A stretch of DNA of 64,000 nucleotides, taken from assembly GCA_032718475.1 (NCBI GenBank), contig JAUCBJ010000150.1, positions 62,001-126,000 of the forward strand, given 5' to 3'. Positions 44,775 to 55,115 of this stretch are shown here, piece by piece. A program made the position numbers and the translations under genes. Under the pieces are notes generated by a model that searched no databases, was not told where the DNA came from, and saw nothing but the letters and a program-made list of their open reading frames with translations. Source of the DNA: Nemertoderma westbladi. Taxonomy: Eukaryota > Xenacoelomorpha > Nemertodermatida > Nemertodermatidae. The first letter of the stretch is position 1; each line of letters begins with the position of its first letter.

Positions 44775-45950
44775 CAAATATTCTGCAGTGTGCATATATG
44801 TGCATGCATACGATATGTACTGTATTAAGCCATTGTGCAGTGTGCATATATGTGCATGCATACGGTATGTACTGTATTAAACCATTCTACAGTGTGCATG
44901 CATACGGTATGTATTAAACCATTCTGTAGTGTGCATGTATCTGCATGCATACGGTATGTATTAAAACATTCTGCAGTGTGCATGCATACGGTATGTATTA
45001 ATTAAACCATTCTGCAGTGTGCATGCATACGGTATGTACTGTATTAAACCATTCTGCAGTGTGCATGCATACGGTATGTAATAAAACCATTCTGTAGTGT
45101 GCATGTATGTGCATGCTTACGGTATGTATTAATTAAACCATTCTGCAGTGTGCATGCATACGGTATGTATTAAACCATTCTGCAGTGTGCATGCATACGG
45201 TATGTATTAAACCATTCTACAGTGTGCATGCATACAGTATGTATTAAACCATTCTGCAGTGTGCATGCATACGGTATGTATTAAACCATTCTGCAGTGTG
45301 CATGCATAAGTTATGTACTGTTATAAACCATTCTGCAGTGTGCATATATGTGCATGCTTACGGTATGTATTAAACCATTCTGCAGTGTGCATGCATACGG
45401 TATGTATTAAACCATTCTGCAGTGTGCATGCATACGGTATGTATTAAACCATTCTGCAGTGTGCATGCATACGGTATGTATTAAACCATTCTGCAGTGTG
45501 CATGCATACGGTATGTATTAAACCATTCTGCAGTGTGCATGCATACGGTATGTATTAAACCATTCTGCAGTGTGCATGCATACGTTATGTACTGTATTAA
45601 ACCATTCTGCAGTGTGCATATATGTGCATGCATTCGGTATGTATTAAACCATTCTGCAGTGTGCATGCATACGTTATGTACTGTATTAAACCATTCTGCA
45701 GTGTGCATATATGTGCATGCATACGGTATGTATTAAACGATTCTGCAGTGTGCATGCATACGGTATGTATTAAACCATTCTGCAGTGTGCATGCCTAAGG
45801 TATGTATTAAACCATTCTGCAATGTGCATGCATACAGTATGTATTAAACCATTCTGCAGTGTGCATATATGTGCATGCATACGGTATGTATTAAACCATT
45901 CTGAAGTGTGCATATATGTGCATGCATACGTTATGTACTGTATTAAACCA
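44775..45950. repeat. 37-bp minisatellite, about 30 copies
   Basis: The unit reads ccattctgcagtgtgcatgc followed by atacggtatgtattaaa. Variants insert atatgtgcatg or tactgtatt. Frames that run through it (repeats of HTVCIKPFCSV or HTAEWFNT) change with the repeat and are not genes. The tgtgcatgcata core is alternating purine-pyrimidine. Confidence 0.95.
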
Positions 45951-45959
45951 TATATTAAA

Positions 45960-46012
45960 GTGTATTATGTATATGTATATGTATATATGTATATGTATAT
46001 GTATATATATGT
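45960..46012. repeat. (ATGTAT)n microsatellite
   Basis: Short imperfect atgtatat run between the minisatellite and a LINE copy. Confidence 0.85.
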
Positions 46013-46019
46013 ATTAAAG

Positions 46020-46575
46020 GGAAAGGCATGGGCAGCCTTGAATAGGCTTTCCAGGATTTGGAAGTCACACATTTGGAATTAATCGGAAAATTAAGGTCCG
46101 ATTATTCAGAGTAGCAGTAGTTCCAGTACTCCTCTATGGGAGTCCATGCTGGGCTCTAACTGCTGAGGACACCAAATCTCTGGATGGCACATTCACAAGA
46201 ATGCTACGCCGGGTTCATTGTGTCAAGTACAATGCACACATCTCCAACCAGACACTATATAACATTGGAGGTGTCTCATTGGTTCCCCCAAGCTTGACAC
46301 TAGAACAAAATCGCCTCCGCTTTGCAGGACATTGCTTTCGCCTTGAACACCAGCCAGTGCATAATCTTGTACTTTGGCAGCCTCATGGAGTAAATAAGCA
46401 TGGTGGACAGCCCATGACTTTCTTGAGACGCATCTTAAAGGACACTGGCCTTGAAGATGCTGATGATCTAGCAAATGTCATGGGTCATAGGGAGTTGTGG
46501 CGGTGCAATTTTGTCGATAAGCCGACACAGCATTCTTAAAAATGCAGCTGCAATGCAGCATGCCGATCCTAGTAG
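46020..46575 (+). pseudogene. 5'-truncated LINE copy (RT C-terminus)
   Basis: Contains AWAALNRLSRIWKS, then after a frame change the AAVVPVLLYGSPCWALT-like block and a 112-codon frame at 46201-46539 ending RELWRCNFVDKPTQHS. The 3' end is atgccgatcctagtagta. Same family as the copies at 42.9 and 49.4 kb, on the opposite strand. Non-functional. Confidence 0.88.
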
Positions 46576-47137
46576 TATATTTATATAATTTATACCTTGA
46601 TCGGCAACCTGAGTTGCTCTACAAGTTGCTGACAATGTTGCCACGTGTAAATCGGCCTTAAGAAATAACAAAGAAACATCCTATTTATCCATTATGAAAT
46701 ATAATGACTTATTTTATTATAAGTCATTATATTATTATTTTTCATTATTATTATTTTTTTAAAACATACCAAATTAATATACATTTATATCAACATCTAA
46801 GTTAGCCTACTGGCTTTCAGATGATACAAAGAAATTGTGTTTTTCTTTAATTCTCAGTGAATTATTAAAAAATAAAATCGTACCAAAATTTATGTGACAC
46901 CAAGTATAACATTTGTAAGATAATTTCAATAAATTAAATTTGCTTGCTGTGCACCAAATTTAAAGCACTTGGCGCGAAAAATACAAACACTATTAATGCT
47001 ATTCTTTTCCAAAAGTTGCATTTAAGATTGAGCACTTATCAAAACATTTGAAACAGTACAATACTGCGTCTCCATGTAATAGCAATCATATACCAGGACA
47101 CTTAAACTTTATTTATACGTTACCATATTTAATTGTG

Positions 47138-48424
47138 ATGGAAAGGGATAGAGCATCTAGCGTTAGTAGTAATGAAGTCTTTTTTGAGATGCATAAATGT
47201 AATGAACACTTTTGTCCTCCGGAAATACCCAAACCTGGTACCAAAGTCAACAGATTTCATGCCCTCGACATGGCATGGAATAAGCCACCCAAATGGAGAC
47301 CATCGATGTTCAAAAGGAATTTTAAAAATGAAGTTAATTATATTAAAGATATTAAAAGTTTTACAGATAGGAAAATGACTCAAGACAAGAAAGGTGTTAA
47401 AAGAAGGTTCATAGGGAATATTTGGCGTAGAAACCGGAGAATATTTTTGGTAATTATTACATTATTCATATTTGTCGCGGTGACAACTGGTGTGATATCT
47501 TTGATTATTTGGATAGTTCGTGAAGTCTCAGCAACAATATCTACCACAGTAGTACCCCTAAATACCACTCAGGTATCATTGAACACCACCCTAGTTACCA
47601 CTCCGATACCATTGGGCACCTCCCCAGATACCACACCGATATCATTGGGCACCTCCCCAGATACCACAGCGATATCGTTGGACACCTCCCCAGATACCAC
47701 CCCGATATCATTGGACACCTCCCCAGATACCACACCGATATCGTTGGACACCTCCCCAGATACCACAGCGATATCATTGAACACCACCCTAGTTACCACT
47801 CAGATACCATTGGGCACCTCCCCAGATACCACTCAGTTATCATTGGATACCTTCCCATGTGCCAAAAACAATGTGACGGGAAGCCTGGTAAAGATACATT
47901 ATGAACTTATAGGTAAAGATCTTTACTGCAAACGCGATAACATTGTAATACTTAGACGTTACAATCATACGTTTGATTTTAATAGAAATTGGACTGAGTA
48001 TAAAGATGGATTTAGTAACAGCGATGAAAAAGCATATTGGATCGGCTTGGAGGCTGTTCATCAGATAACAAAACGCTGGAAATGTGATTTAAGTATTGGG
48101 TTGGTTCAGAAAGACTCACAAAATAAACGGTATTTCAATATACAATATAGTAATGTGAAGGTAGATTCAGAAGATGAAAAGTACAGGTTTCTATTTGAGG
48201 CAGTGGAAAATGATATGACCGCAACCAATGGGACAAGGTTCTCGACTAAAGATGCTGATAACGATGATAATTCAACCTTGTCATTGGCTGAATTGCGTGG
48301 AGGAGGTTGGTGGCACACCGTGGAGTCTGATAGATACCTTAATGGGGAATTTAAGAAAGGATACCATTGGGGCAAAACTATGGTCAAACATTATTCGACC
48401 CGCCTCAAAAACTGTCTTTATTAG
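47138..48424 (+). CDS. Type II membrane protein with Ser/Thr-rich stalk and fibrinogen-like C-terminus
   Basis: 428 residues from the Met at 47138. The frame is open from 47048, but the duplicate gene retains only the 47138 start (MERDRASSVSSNEVFF), so that start is preferred. A basic cytosolic segment (KGVKRRFIGNIWRRNRR) precedes one membrane span at about 102-127 (IFLVIITLFIFVAVTTGVIS), giving type II topology. A stalk with 11-residue repeats (PISLGTSPDTT and variants) is likely O-glycosylated. The last ~165 residues resemble the fibrinogen-related domain: NRNWTEYKDGF, YWIGLEAVHQIT, FSTKDADNDDN (calcium site), GGGWWHTV, YLNGEFKKGYHWG. The domain lacks its N-terminal part and the usual Cys pair around the calcium site, so it is atypical. 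Such proteins bind sugars or microbial surfaces. The exact ligand is unknown. No intron is needed. AATAAA lies at 48527. Confidence 0.8.
   Translation: MERDRASSVSSNEVFFEMHKCNEHFCPPEIPKPGTKVNRFHALDMAWNKPPKWRPSMFKRNFKNEVNYIKDIKSFTDRKMTQDKKGVKRRFIGNIWRRNRRIFLVIITLFIFVAVTTGVISLIIWIVREVSATISTTVVPLNTTQVSLNTTLVTTPIPLGTSPDTTPISLGTSPDTTAISLDTSPDTTPISLDTSPDTTPISLDTSPDTTAISLNTTLVTTQIPLGTSPDTTQLSLDTFPCAKNNVTGSLVKIHYELIGKDLYCKRDNIVILRRYNHTFDFNRNWTEYKDGFSNSDEKAYWIGLEAVHQITKRWKCDLSIGLVQKDSQNKRYFNIQYSNVKVDSEDEKYRFLFEAVENDMTATNGTRFSTKDADNDDNSTLSLAELRGGGWWHTVESDRYLNGEFKKGYHWGKTMVKHYSTRLKNCLY
47620..47800 (+). repeat. 33-bp in-frame coding repeats of the stalk
   Basis: About five to six copies of an 11-codon unit encoding (P/A)ISL(G/D)TSPDTT. 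The unit length keeps the frame, so copy number can vary without breaking the protein. Confidence 0.9.
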
Positions 48425-48526
48425 TGTCTGAGTATTAGAGACATTGTGTTAGTAATTTAATTAATGTCTCATTATAGATAGAAATAATAGGTAACAGTAA
48501 CATTGCAAAATAATACAGTACATGTG

Positions 48527-48532
48527 AATAAA
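48527..48532 (+). other. Polyadenylation signal AATAAA
   Basis: Canonical hexamer 103 bp after the stop codon of the fibrinogen-like gene. Plausible position, not proven. Confidence 0.5.
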
Positions 48533-48734
48533 GTGTTATGATTAGTTTCATTATCTCTATACTCTCATTACACTACTACTACCTACAGCCATATATCGGC
48601 GTGCAAAACCTCCGCAGTTCGCGATCATTACCAATACCAGTGAATTTTAGCACATGTTTAAGGAATCTCAATTGATGTTTTGGTGTGATGAGTGGCTTCT
48701 TATCATTCTGTAGTGGGGCACAGCTTAAGAAATT

Positions 48735-48965
48735 CGGCAATGACTAGCCTCACCTCAGTTAATACCCTAAAACTCAGGTTGCCAATGCAACAAGGCGAGC
48801 TGACCACCCTGGCAGATAAACTTTGCCTTAGCTCATTGGGTATTTAAGAGCACCCAATGTGCTTAGGACAGACTCACGATAAGTTCTGATTAAGGACAGG
48901 GGGGGGGGGGGGGGGGGGGTGGTTGGCAACTTACCCTCGCATCAGCAAATAATAGGAGATATGTG
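48735..48965 (+). pseudogene. Degenerate LINE fragment, endonuclease region
   Basis: Matches 61825-62030 of the long LINE (actagcctca, aaggcgagctgaccaccctg, ttctgattaaggaca). It has stop codons, and a G21 run replaces ggggggcgg of the parent. It is the only fragment here from the LINE 5' half besides the element at 61 kb. Confidence 0.8.
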
Positions 48966-49379
48966 CCGTACCAGACCACCCCCTCCTCTCCTATCCTGGT
49001 TTGGCTGCATTGGGAAGAAAGCCAAACAGAGTCACTTAGATGACATATACAATGTGTTTAATGAAAGTAGTTATGTAGTTGCCCCAAGCATCCCGTGATA
49101 TTTACTCTCATCCCATCACATCACAAATTCCTGGGTCTCTGGATGCTGCTATTCGGGGTGAAGGTGTGAGAGAGTTTTGGGAGCTCGTCCTCAGTTTAAA
49201 ATAATCGGTTTTTCATCATGAGTATGAACTACAGAACTATGTCTGTTGCAAAGGATTTGTGGAGCTAAAGACAATAGTTTCTGCTACTGGCTCTCTGTTT
49301 CGGCTACTGCTACAGGTCTCTGCTTACAGTTCCACTCCTGGTGTGGAATATTCTCGACCGTTGACCCACCAACAACTCT
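48966..49379. other. Stretch without a recognised gene
   Basis: No credible frame and no recognised element. Confidence 0.4.
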
Positions 49380-50005
49380 GTGGAAATCCTACTACTACTA
49401 GTCGGCATGCTGCATTGCAGCTGCATTTTTAAGAATGCTCTGCCGGCTTGTCAACAAAATTGCACCGCCACAACTCCCTATCACCCATGACATTTGCTAG
49501 ATCATCCGCATCTTTAAGGCCAGTGTCCTTTAAGATGCGTCTCAAGAAAGTCATGGGCTGTCCACCATGCTTATTCACTCCATGAGGCTGCCAAAGTACA
49601 AGATTATGCACTGGCTGGTCCTCAAGGCGAAAGCAATGTCCTGCAAAGCGGAGGCGATTTTGTTCTAGTGTCAGGCTTGGGGGAACCAATGAGACACCTC
49701 CAATGTTATATCGTGTCTGGTTGGAGATGTGTGCATTGTACTTGACACAATGAACACGGCGTAGCATTCTTGTGAATGTGCCATCCAGAGATTTGGTGTC
49801 CTCAGCAGTTAGAGCCCAGCATGGACTCCCGTAGAGGAGTACTGGAACTACTGCTGCTCTAAATAATCGGACCTTAAGTTTCCGATTAATTCTCGGTGAC
49901 TTCCAAATCCTGGAAAGCCTATTCAAGGCTGCCCATGCCTTTCCCTTACGTATTCGAAGGTCCTCACCTGACTTCCGGATCCATGATCCCGAAGTGGAAA
50001 TCCTA
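49380..50005 (-). mobile_element. 5'-truncated LINE insertion with 12-bp target duplication
   Basis: The LINE copy 49392-49993 is flanked by perfect direct repeats gtggaaatccta at 49380-49391 and 49994-50005. It encodes on the minus strand a 165-codon open frame (49926-49429) covering the RT C-terminus: RLFRAAVVPVLLYGSPCW, EDTKSLDGTFTRMLRRVH, RLRFAGHCFRLEDQPVHN, RELWRCNFVDKPAEHS. The element is 5'-truncated as expected for target-primed reverse transcription, and its 3' end carries a (tag)n tail. The intact frame and duplication mark it as the youngest truncated copy here. Confidence 0.92.
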
Positions 50006-50194
50006 TACTGCAGTTGGGAGGTGCGGTTTGGGTGTCACTGTTGGGAAAGTAAGTTTTCCTAGCCAACCTCCAAAATCATTTGTTCACCGTAACCATATTG
50101 ATGGATTATCCTTTGACAACGACCCACCACAATCAACAGCAGTTGATTGTGACAACCCAATGGGATGCTCATCGGCTTAGTATAAATATTTTGA

Positions 50195-50370
50195 TGGGGT
50201 GTACCCCCGACACTTCATGAGTGGGTTAGCAATTTCGGAAAATTTTTCCGAATTTAAACAAATATTTTGCAGTGTTCATGCATACAGTATGTATAAAACC
50301 ATTCTGTAGTGTGCATGCATACGGTATGTATTAAACCATTCTGTAGTGTGCATGCATACGGTATGTATAA
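50195..50370. repeat. Second short array of the 37-bp minisatellite with its unique flank
   Basis: The flank (gagtgggttagcaatttcgg) and two to three units match 44705-44900. So the unit and its left border were copied together. Confidence 0.85.
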
Positions 50371-51070
50371 AACCAGTACTGTATCTATTAATTTTATAAA
50401 ACAACCGTAAAGGCATCTGTGTCAAAACATGGCATAGAAGAATATAAAAAATTCAAATGTGGGTAAACAATAAACAACCATGGTATTCTTCAATAAAAAC
50501 AGATTTTATCTAATATAATATAATATAATATAATTTCATATTTATATAATTTATACCTTGATCGGCAACCTGAGTTGCTCTACAAGTTGCTGACAAAGTT
50601 GCCGCGTGTAAATCGGCCTTAAGAAATAACAAAGACACATCCTATTTATCCATTATGAAATATAATGACTTATTTTATTATAAGTCATTATATTATTATT
50701 TTGCATTATTATTATTTTTTTAAAAGGTTAAGAAAAACATACCAAATTAATATACATTTATATCAACATCTAAGTTAGCCTACTGGCTTTCAGATGATAC
50801 AAATAAATTGTGATTTTCTTCAATTCTCAGTGAATTATTAAAAAATAAAATCGTACCAAAATTTACGTGACACCAAGTATAACATATTAAGATAATTTCA
50901 AAAATTTAAATTTGCTTGCTGTGCACCAAAGTTAAAGCACTTGGCGCGAAAAATACAAACACTATTAATGCTATTCTTTTTCAAAAGTTGCATTTAAGAT
51001 TGAGCAATTATCAAAACATTACAATACTGCGACTTTAAACTTTATTTATACGTTACCATATTTAATTGAG

Positions 51071-52768
51071 ATGGAAAGGGATAGAGCATCTAGCGTTAGT
51101 AGCAATGAAGTCTTTTTTAAGATGCATAAATGTATTGAACATTATTGTCCTCCGGAAATACCCAAACCTGGTACCAAAGTCAACAGATTTAGAGCCTTCG
51201 ACATGGCGTGGAATAGGCCACCCAAATGGAGACCCTCGATGTTCAACCTGGTACCAAAGTCACCAGTTTTCGAGCCCTCGACATGGCGTGGAATAGGCCA
51301 CCCAAATGGAGACCCTCGATGTTCAACCTGGTACCAAAGACATCAGATTTCGTGCCCTCGACATGGCGTGGAATAGGCCACCGAAATGGAGACCCTCGAT
51401 ATTCAACCTGGTACTAAAGTCAACAGATTTCAAGCCCTCGACATGGCGTGGAATAGGCCACCCAAATGGAGACCCTCGATGTTCGACCTGGTACCAAAGA
51501 CATCAGATTTCGTGCCCTCGAAATGGCGAGGAATAGGCCACCCAAATGGACATCCTCGATATTCAACCTGGTACTAAAGTCAACAGATTTCAAGCCCTCG
51601 ACATGGCGTGGAATAGGCCACCCAAATGGAGACCCTCGATGTTCAACCTGGTACCAAAGTCAATAGATTTCGTGCCCTCGACATGGCGTGGAATAGGCCA
51701 CCCAAATGGAGAAGCTCGATGTTCAACCTGGTACCAAAGTCAACAGATTTAGAGCCCTCGAAATGGCGAGGAATAGGCCACCCAAATGGACATCCTCTAT
51801 ATTCAACCTGGTACTAAAGTCAACAGATTTCGAGCCCTCGACATGGCGTGGAATAGGCCACCCAAATGGAGACCCTCGATGTTCAACCTGGTACCAAAGT
51901 CAGCAGATTTCGTGCCCTCGAAATGGCGAGGAATAGGCCACCCAAATGGAGATCCTCGATATTCAACCTGGTACTAAAGTGAACAGATTTCGAGCCCTCG
52001 ACATGGCGTGGAATAGGCCACCCAAATGGAGATCCTCGATATTCAACCTGGTACTAAAGTCAACAGATTTCGAGCCCTCGACATGGCGTGGAATAGGCCA
52101 CCCAAATGGAGACCCTCGATGTTCAACCTGGTACCAAAGTCAGCAGATTTCGTGCCCTCGAAATGGCGAGGAATAGGCCACCCAAATGGAGATCCTCGAT
52201 ATTCAACCTGGTACCAAACTCAACAGATTTCGTGCCCTCGACATGGCATGGAATAGGCCACCCAAATGAAGAAACTCGATGTTCAACCTGGTACCAAACT
52301 CAACAGGTATCATTGAACACCTCCTTAAATTCCAATCAGATACCATTGAACACCACCCTAGTTACCACTCAGATACCATTGGGCACCTCCCCAGATACCA
52401 CTCAGTTATCATTGGATACCTTCCCATGTGCCAATAACAATGTGACGGGAAGCCTGGTAAAGATACATTATCAACTTATAGGTAAAGATCTTTACTGCAA
52501 ACGCGATAACATTGTAATACTTAGTAGTGGATCTCGACTAAGGATGCTGATAACGATGATAATACAACCTTGTCATTGGCTGAAATGCGTGGAGGAGGTT
52601 GGTGCCATACCGTGGAGTCCGATACATACCTTAATAGGGAATATTATGATGTTCGTACACAAACGAAGGGATTTCATTGGGGAAAAACTCTGTTTAAACA
52701 TCAATCAACATCGATTCGCATCACTAACTGTTGTTATTAAAGATTCAGAATTTGAAACACGATGGTGA
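51071..52768 (+). pseudogene. Broken duplicate of the fibrinogen-like membrane protein gene
   Basis: The start (MERDRASSVSSNEVFF) and first ~50 codons match the gene at 47138. The segment around GTKVNRFxALDMAWN is then repeated 14 times with an 80-bp period. Since 80 is not a multiple of three, the frame shifts at each unit and the membrane span is lost. Stalk-like codons return near 52300 (IPLNTTLVTTQIPLGTSPD), followed by VTGSLVKIHYQLIGKDLYCK. A deletion then joins the sequence to the calcium-site region in the wrong frame. A 220-codon frame at 52106-52768 spans the last units and this tail but has no signal or membrane segment. Most likely a pseudogene. Confidence 0.85.
51167..52286 (+). 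repeat. 80-bp tandem repeat derived from coding sequence, 14 copies
   Basis: Units begin with cctggta at 51167, 51247 and every 80 bp to 52207, with a partial unit from 52287. No unit has changed length. The parent gene has the segment once (about 47236-47315). Alternating variants (gaccctcgatgttc / gatcctcgatattc) suggest growth in multi-unit steps. Confidence 0.96.
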
Positions 52769-53069
52769 TAGAATTGGTAGCAGTAACATTTCGTGATTGA
52801 TTATACACACCAATTCAATATTATGATTAGTTTTATTATCTCTGCCATTATTCTACTACATACATATCGGCCTAACTCTGCTCTACAATGCAACATCTCC
52901 ACAATTCGTGATCAGATATGAAAATCCCAAATTTATATATATACAAATAAATGTACATATAAATAGACCAGCAATGGATACTGGTTTTTCAACAGTGCTG
53001 CCACCTGAGTAGTCTTTGGGAAACATCCAATGTTTCTGTCATTAAGCACAGATCTGTTCCCAGCTCTGT

Positions 53070-53250
53070 GAAAGTGATCTAGAGATTCTGAGAGTACTCC
53101 TAAATAATCAGCAACATCTAGATCAGCGGATTGGCTGGATTTCCTTGACTTCTGGAGCCAAGTAGGTGGTGTTACCGTCAGACCATTATAATGATCTAAG
53201 GACATACATAGAAAGTCCTGCAATTAATAGTCAACCATAATTATGAATAA
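53070..53250 (-). pseudogene. Degenerate LINE fragment, RT catalytic region
   Basis: Minus-strand translation gives CMSLDHYN, VTPPTW and LGVLSESL, equivalent to RMSLDHHNDDG, ITPPTG and LGVLSESL of the long copies. The FADD motif is altered. Same block as 43690-43860. Confidence 0.8.
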
Positions 53251-53251
53251 G

Positions 53252-53323
53252 GGCCCCCCTCACACGGAGCAACTTGTTTCTGCAACAAGTTTCAGAAACA
53301 AGTTGCTCCGTGTGAAGGGGGCC
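53252..53323. repeat. Hairpin or MITE remnant
   Basis: Near-perfect inverted arms of 31 bp, 53252-53282 (cacacggagcaacttgtttc) and 53293-53323, around a 10-bp loop. Related words appear near 46600-46660 and 50560-50620, suggesting a small dispersed family. Confidence 0.85.
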
Positions 53324-54048
53324 TACCAATGGTATAAGTGCGTGACACTGAAGGACTCCACATAAAACGTTGATTGGATCTGTGTCATCATCAGCACTAG
53401 ACACGAATGTCATGGAAACATATAGTCACAACATCGTATATTGACCTGATTGCAGTAAAATATTTCCTGATGGAATTCCATGCAATACATATGGAATTCT
53501 AATTGAATATCTAATCTCTGGAAATGTTTTATTTAAATAAAACATCTCAGTAGAACCATAAGTATTGATTCTTAATAACACCCTAATAATTAACACCATT
53601 TTGGTCCAAAATATTTCGAAATTATATTTATGTTCTATTATAATGCACGATTAAATGGTGTTTCCAAATCTGAAAACCGCTATTTAATAGCTCTTTTAGT
53701 TTTCAAGTTATAACAATTTCCATTTAGGGAGACCTTTTGAAATTACCATTGCTATGTATAATTTAAAAGGACTACTATCTCTAAAATTTTTTTTGGAAAA
53801 TTGTCAAATTCAAAACCCTACTACTTCTACAATTTTTGAGAAACTTGTCTGAAAATTTCCTTGGGTGTCTGCAGGTTCATTTTCACAAAATTTCGCCCGA
53901 TAGTTATGTTGCCCCATCTTTGAACTATCATATAAAAAAACATTCATGTGATTAGATTTAATTTATTAGATTTAAATGTAAAAGCCTTCGGGTTTAAGCG
54001 CAACTAAGTTTTTTTTATTGTTAACTAGTATTAATTAAAATATTAAAT
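53324..54048. other. AT-rich stretch without a recognised gene
   Basis: Nothing recognised. Confidence 0.45.
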
Positions 54049-54391
54049 AGCGAAAAATAAATTTTTCTAACCTATAATGTAGAGTAGCATGGTAGGTACA
54101 TTCCAAATTATAGCCAAAACAAAACAATTTTGAAACGCTGAGAGTGATAAATCGAAGAGTTGTCCAAAAATGGTGTACCCCCCTTAACAATTCCTATTGA
54201 TAAAAAAGAAATTTACAGCGAAAAATAAATTTTTCTAACCTATCATGTAGTGTAGAGTAGCATGGTAGGTACATTCCAAATTATAGCCAAAACAAAACAA
54301 TTTTGAAACGCTGAGAGTGATAAATCGAAGAGTTGTCCAAAAATGGTGTCCCACCCCCCTTAATAATTCCTATTGATAAAAAAGAAATTTA
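54049..54391. repeat. Tandem duplication, period 168 bp
   Basis: Two copies starting agcgaaaaataaattttt at 54049 and 54217. They are almost identical apart from a 5-bp insertion (tgtag) and small changes at the C-rich segment. Recent duplication of AT-rich DNA. Confidence 0.92.
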
Positions 54392-54484
54392 CAAACATTC
54401 TAATATTCGTAAATTACAGAATGCATTTATCCTAAGTATAAAGTTAAAAACCATCTATAAAAACGTCAATGATAAATATAACTT

Positions 54485-54880
54485 GGGGGCCGTCCAAGTA
54501 TGACGTCAGCACTTTAGGGGGGGGGGGGGGAGGGGGAGGGGGAGGGGGGTTGGGAAAATCTGATGACGTGCTGATGAGGGGAGGGGAGGGGGGTCAGCCA
54601 AAATCTGACGTCAGCATGTTCATTTATAGGTGTGCTAGAAAAGATATAGCAGAAGAGTAAATAGCTTGCCTATTTTAATTGTTCGAAGCCCCCGAAGGCC
54701 CGTAGCACGACCTTCCGTTTCAGTTACCAGTCACCATGTTTCAGTGATTAGGACGCGAAAATTTTTAAAATCTGATTTAGGGTGGGGGGGGGGGGGGGTC
54801 AAAGCCTATCTGATGACATCTGATTTAGGGGAGGGAGGGGGTCAACATTTTGGGGAAAAGTGCATACTTGGACGGCCCCT
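54485..54880. mobile_element. G-rich MITE-like element
   Basis: The ends ggggccgtccaagtatg and catacttggacggcccc are perfect inverted repeats, extended by a shared cacttt. The interior holds several runs of G with ga-ggg spacing (54517-54550, 54577-54593, 54781-54798, 54829-54841) and repeated ctgatgacg / ctgacgtcagca words. No transposase. Frames through the G runs give polyglycine and are not genes. Confidence 0.75.
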
Positions 54881-55115
54881 TGCTACATAACATGCAGAAC
54901 ATTACACCATCAAAATAAAGTAATGCTTCAAGTTTCAAATAATAATTAATGTTTAACCATATAACATTAAGGTGCTGTTAGTTATATAATGTCTTGTTGT
55001 CTCTGGCATATAGATCAATTGATGGAAGTTAAGCTATAAATGTGGGTTTCAAGTTATCAAAAGTTTCAGCGAAGTAATTAGAATTATCTGTGTTAATGTG
55101 GTGTATTCTTTGTGC

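Larger units (their letters stand above)
46573..48632. repeat. Tandem duplication, copy 1
   Basis: Matches 50537-52914 from tatttatataatttatacct through the gene and past its 3' end to the gttcgcgatca-like words. The offset at the start is 3,964 bp. The left boundary coincides with the 3' end of a LINE copy. Confidence 0.85.
50537..52914. repeat. Tandem duplication, copy 2
   Basis: Second copy of 46573-48632, enlarged by the 80-bp expansion and shortened by a deletion of roughly 280 bp in the fibrinogen-like part. Confidence 0.85.

Noticed and set aside
45481-46082. Cys/His-rich frames HTVCIKPFCSV and HTAEWFNT
   Set aside because: Products of the 37-bp minisatellite read in different frames on both strands.
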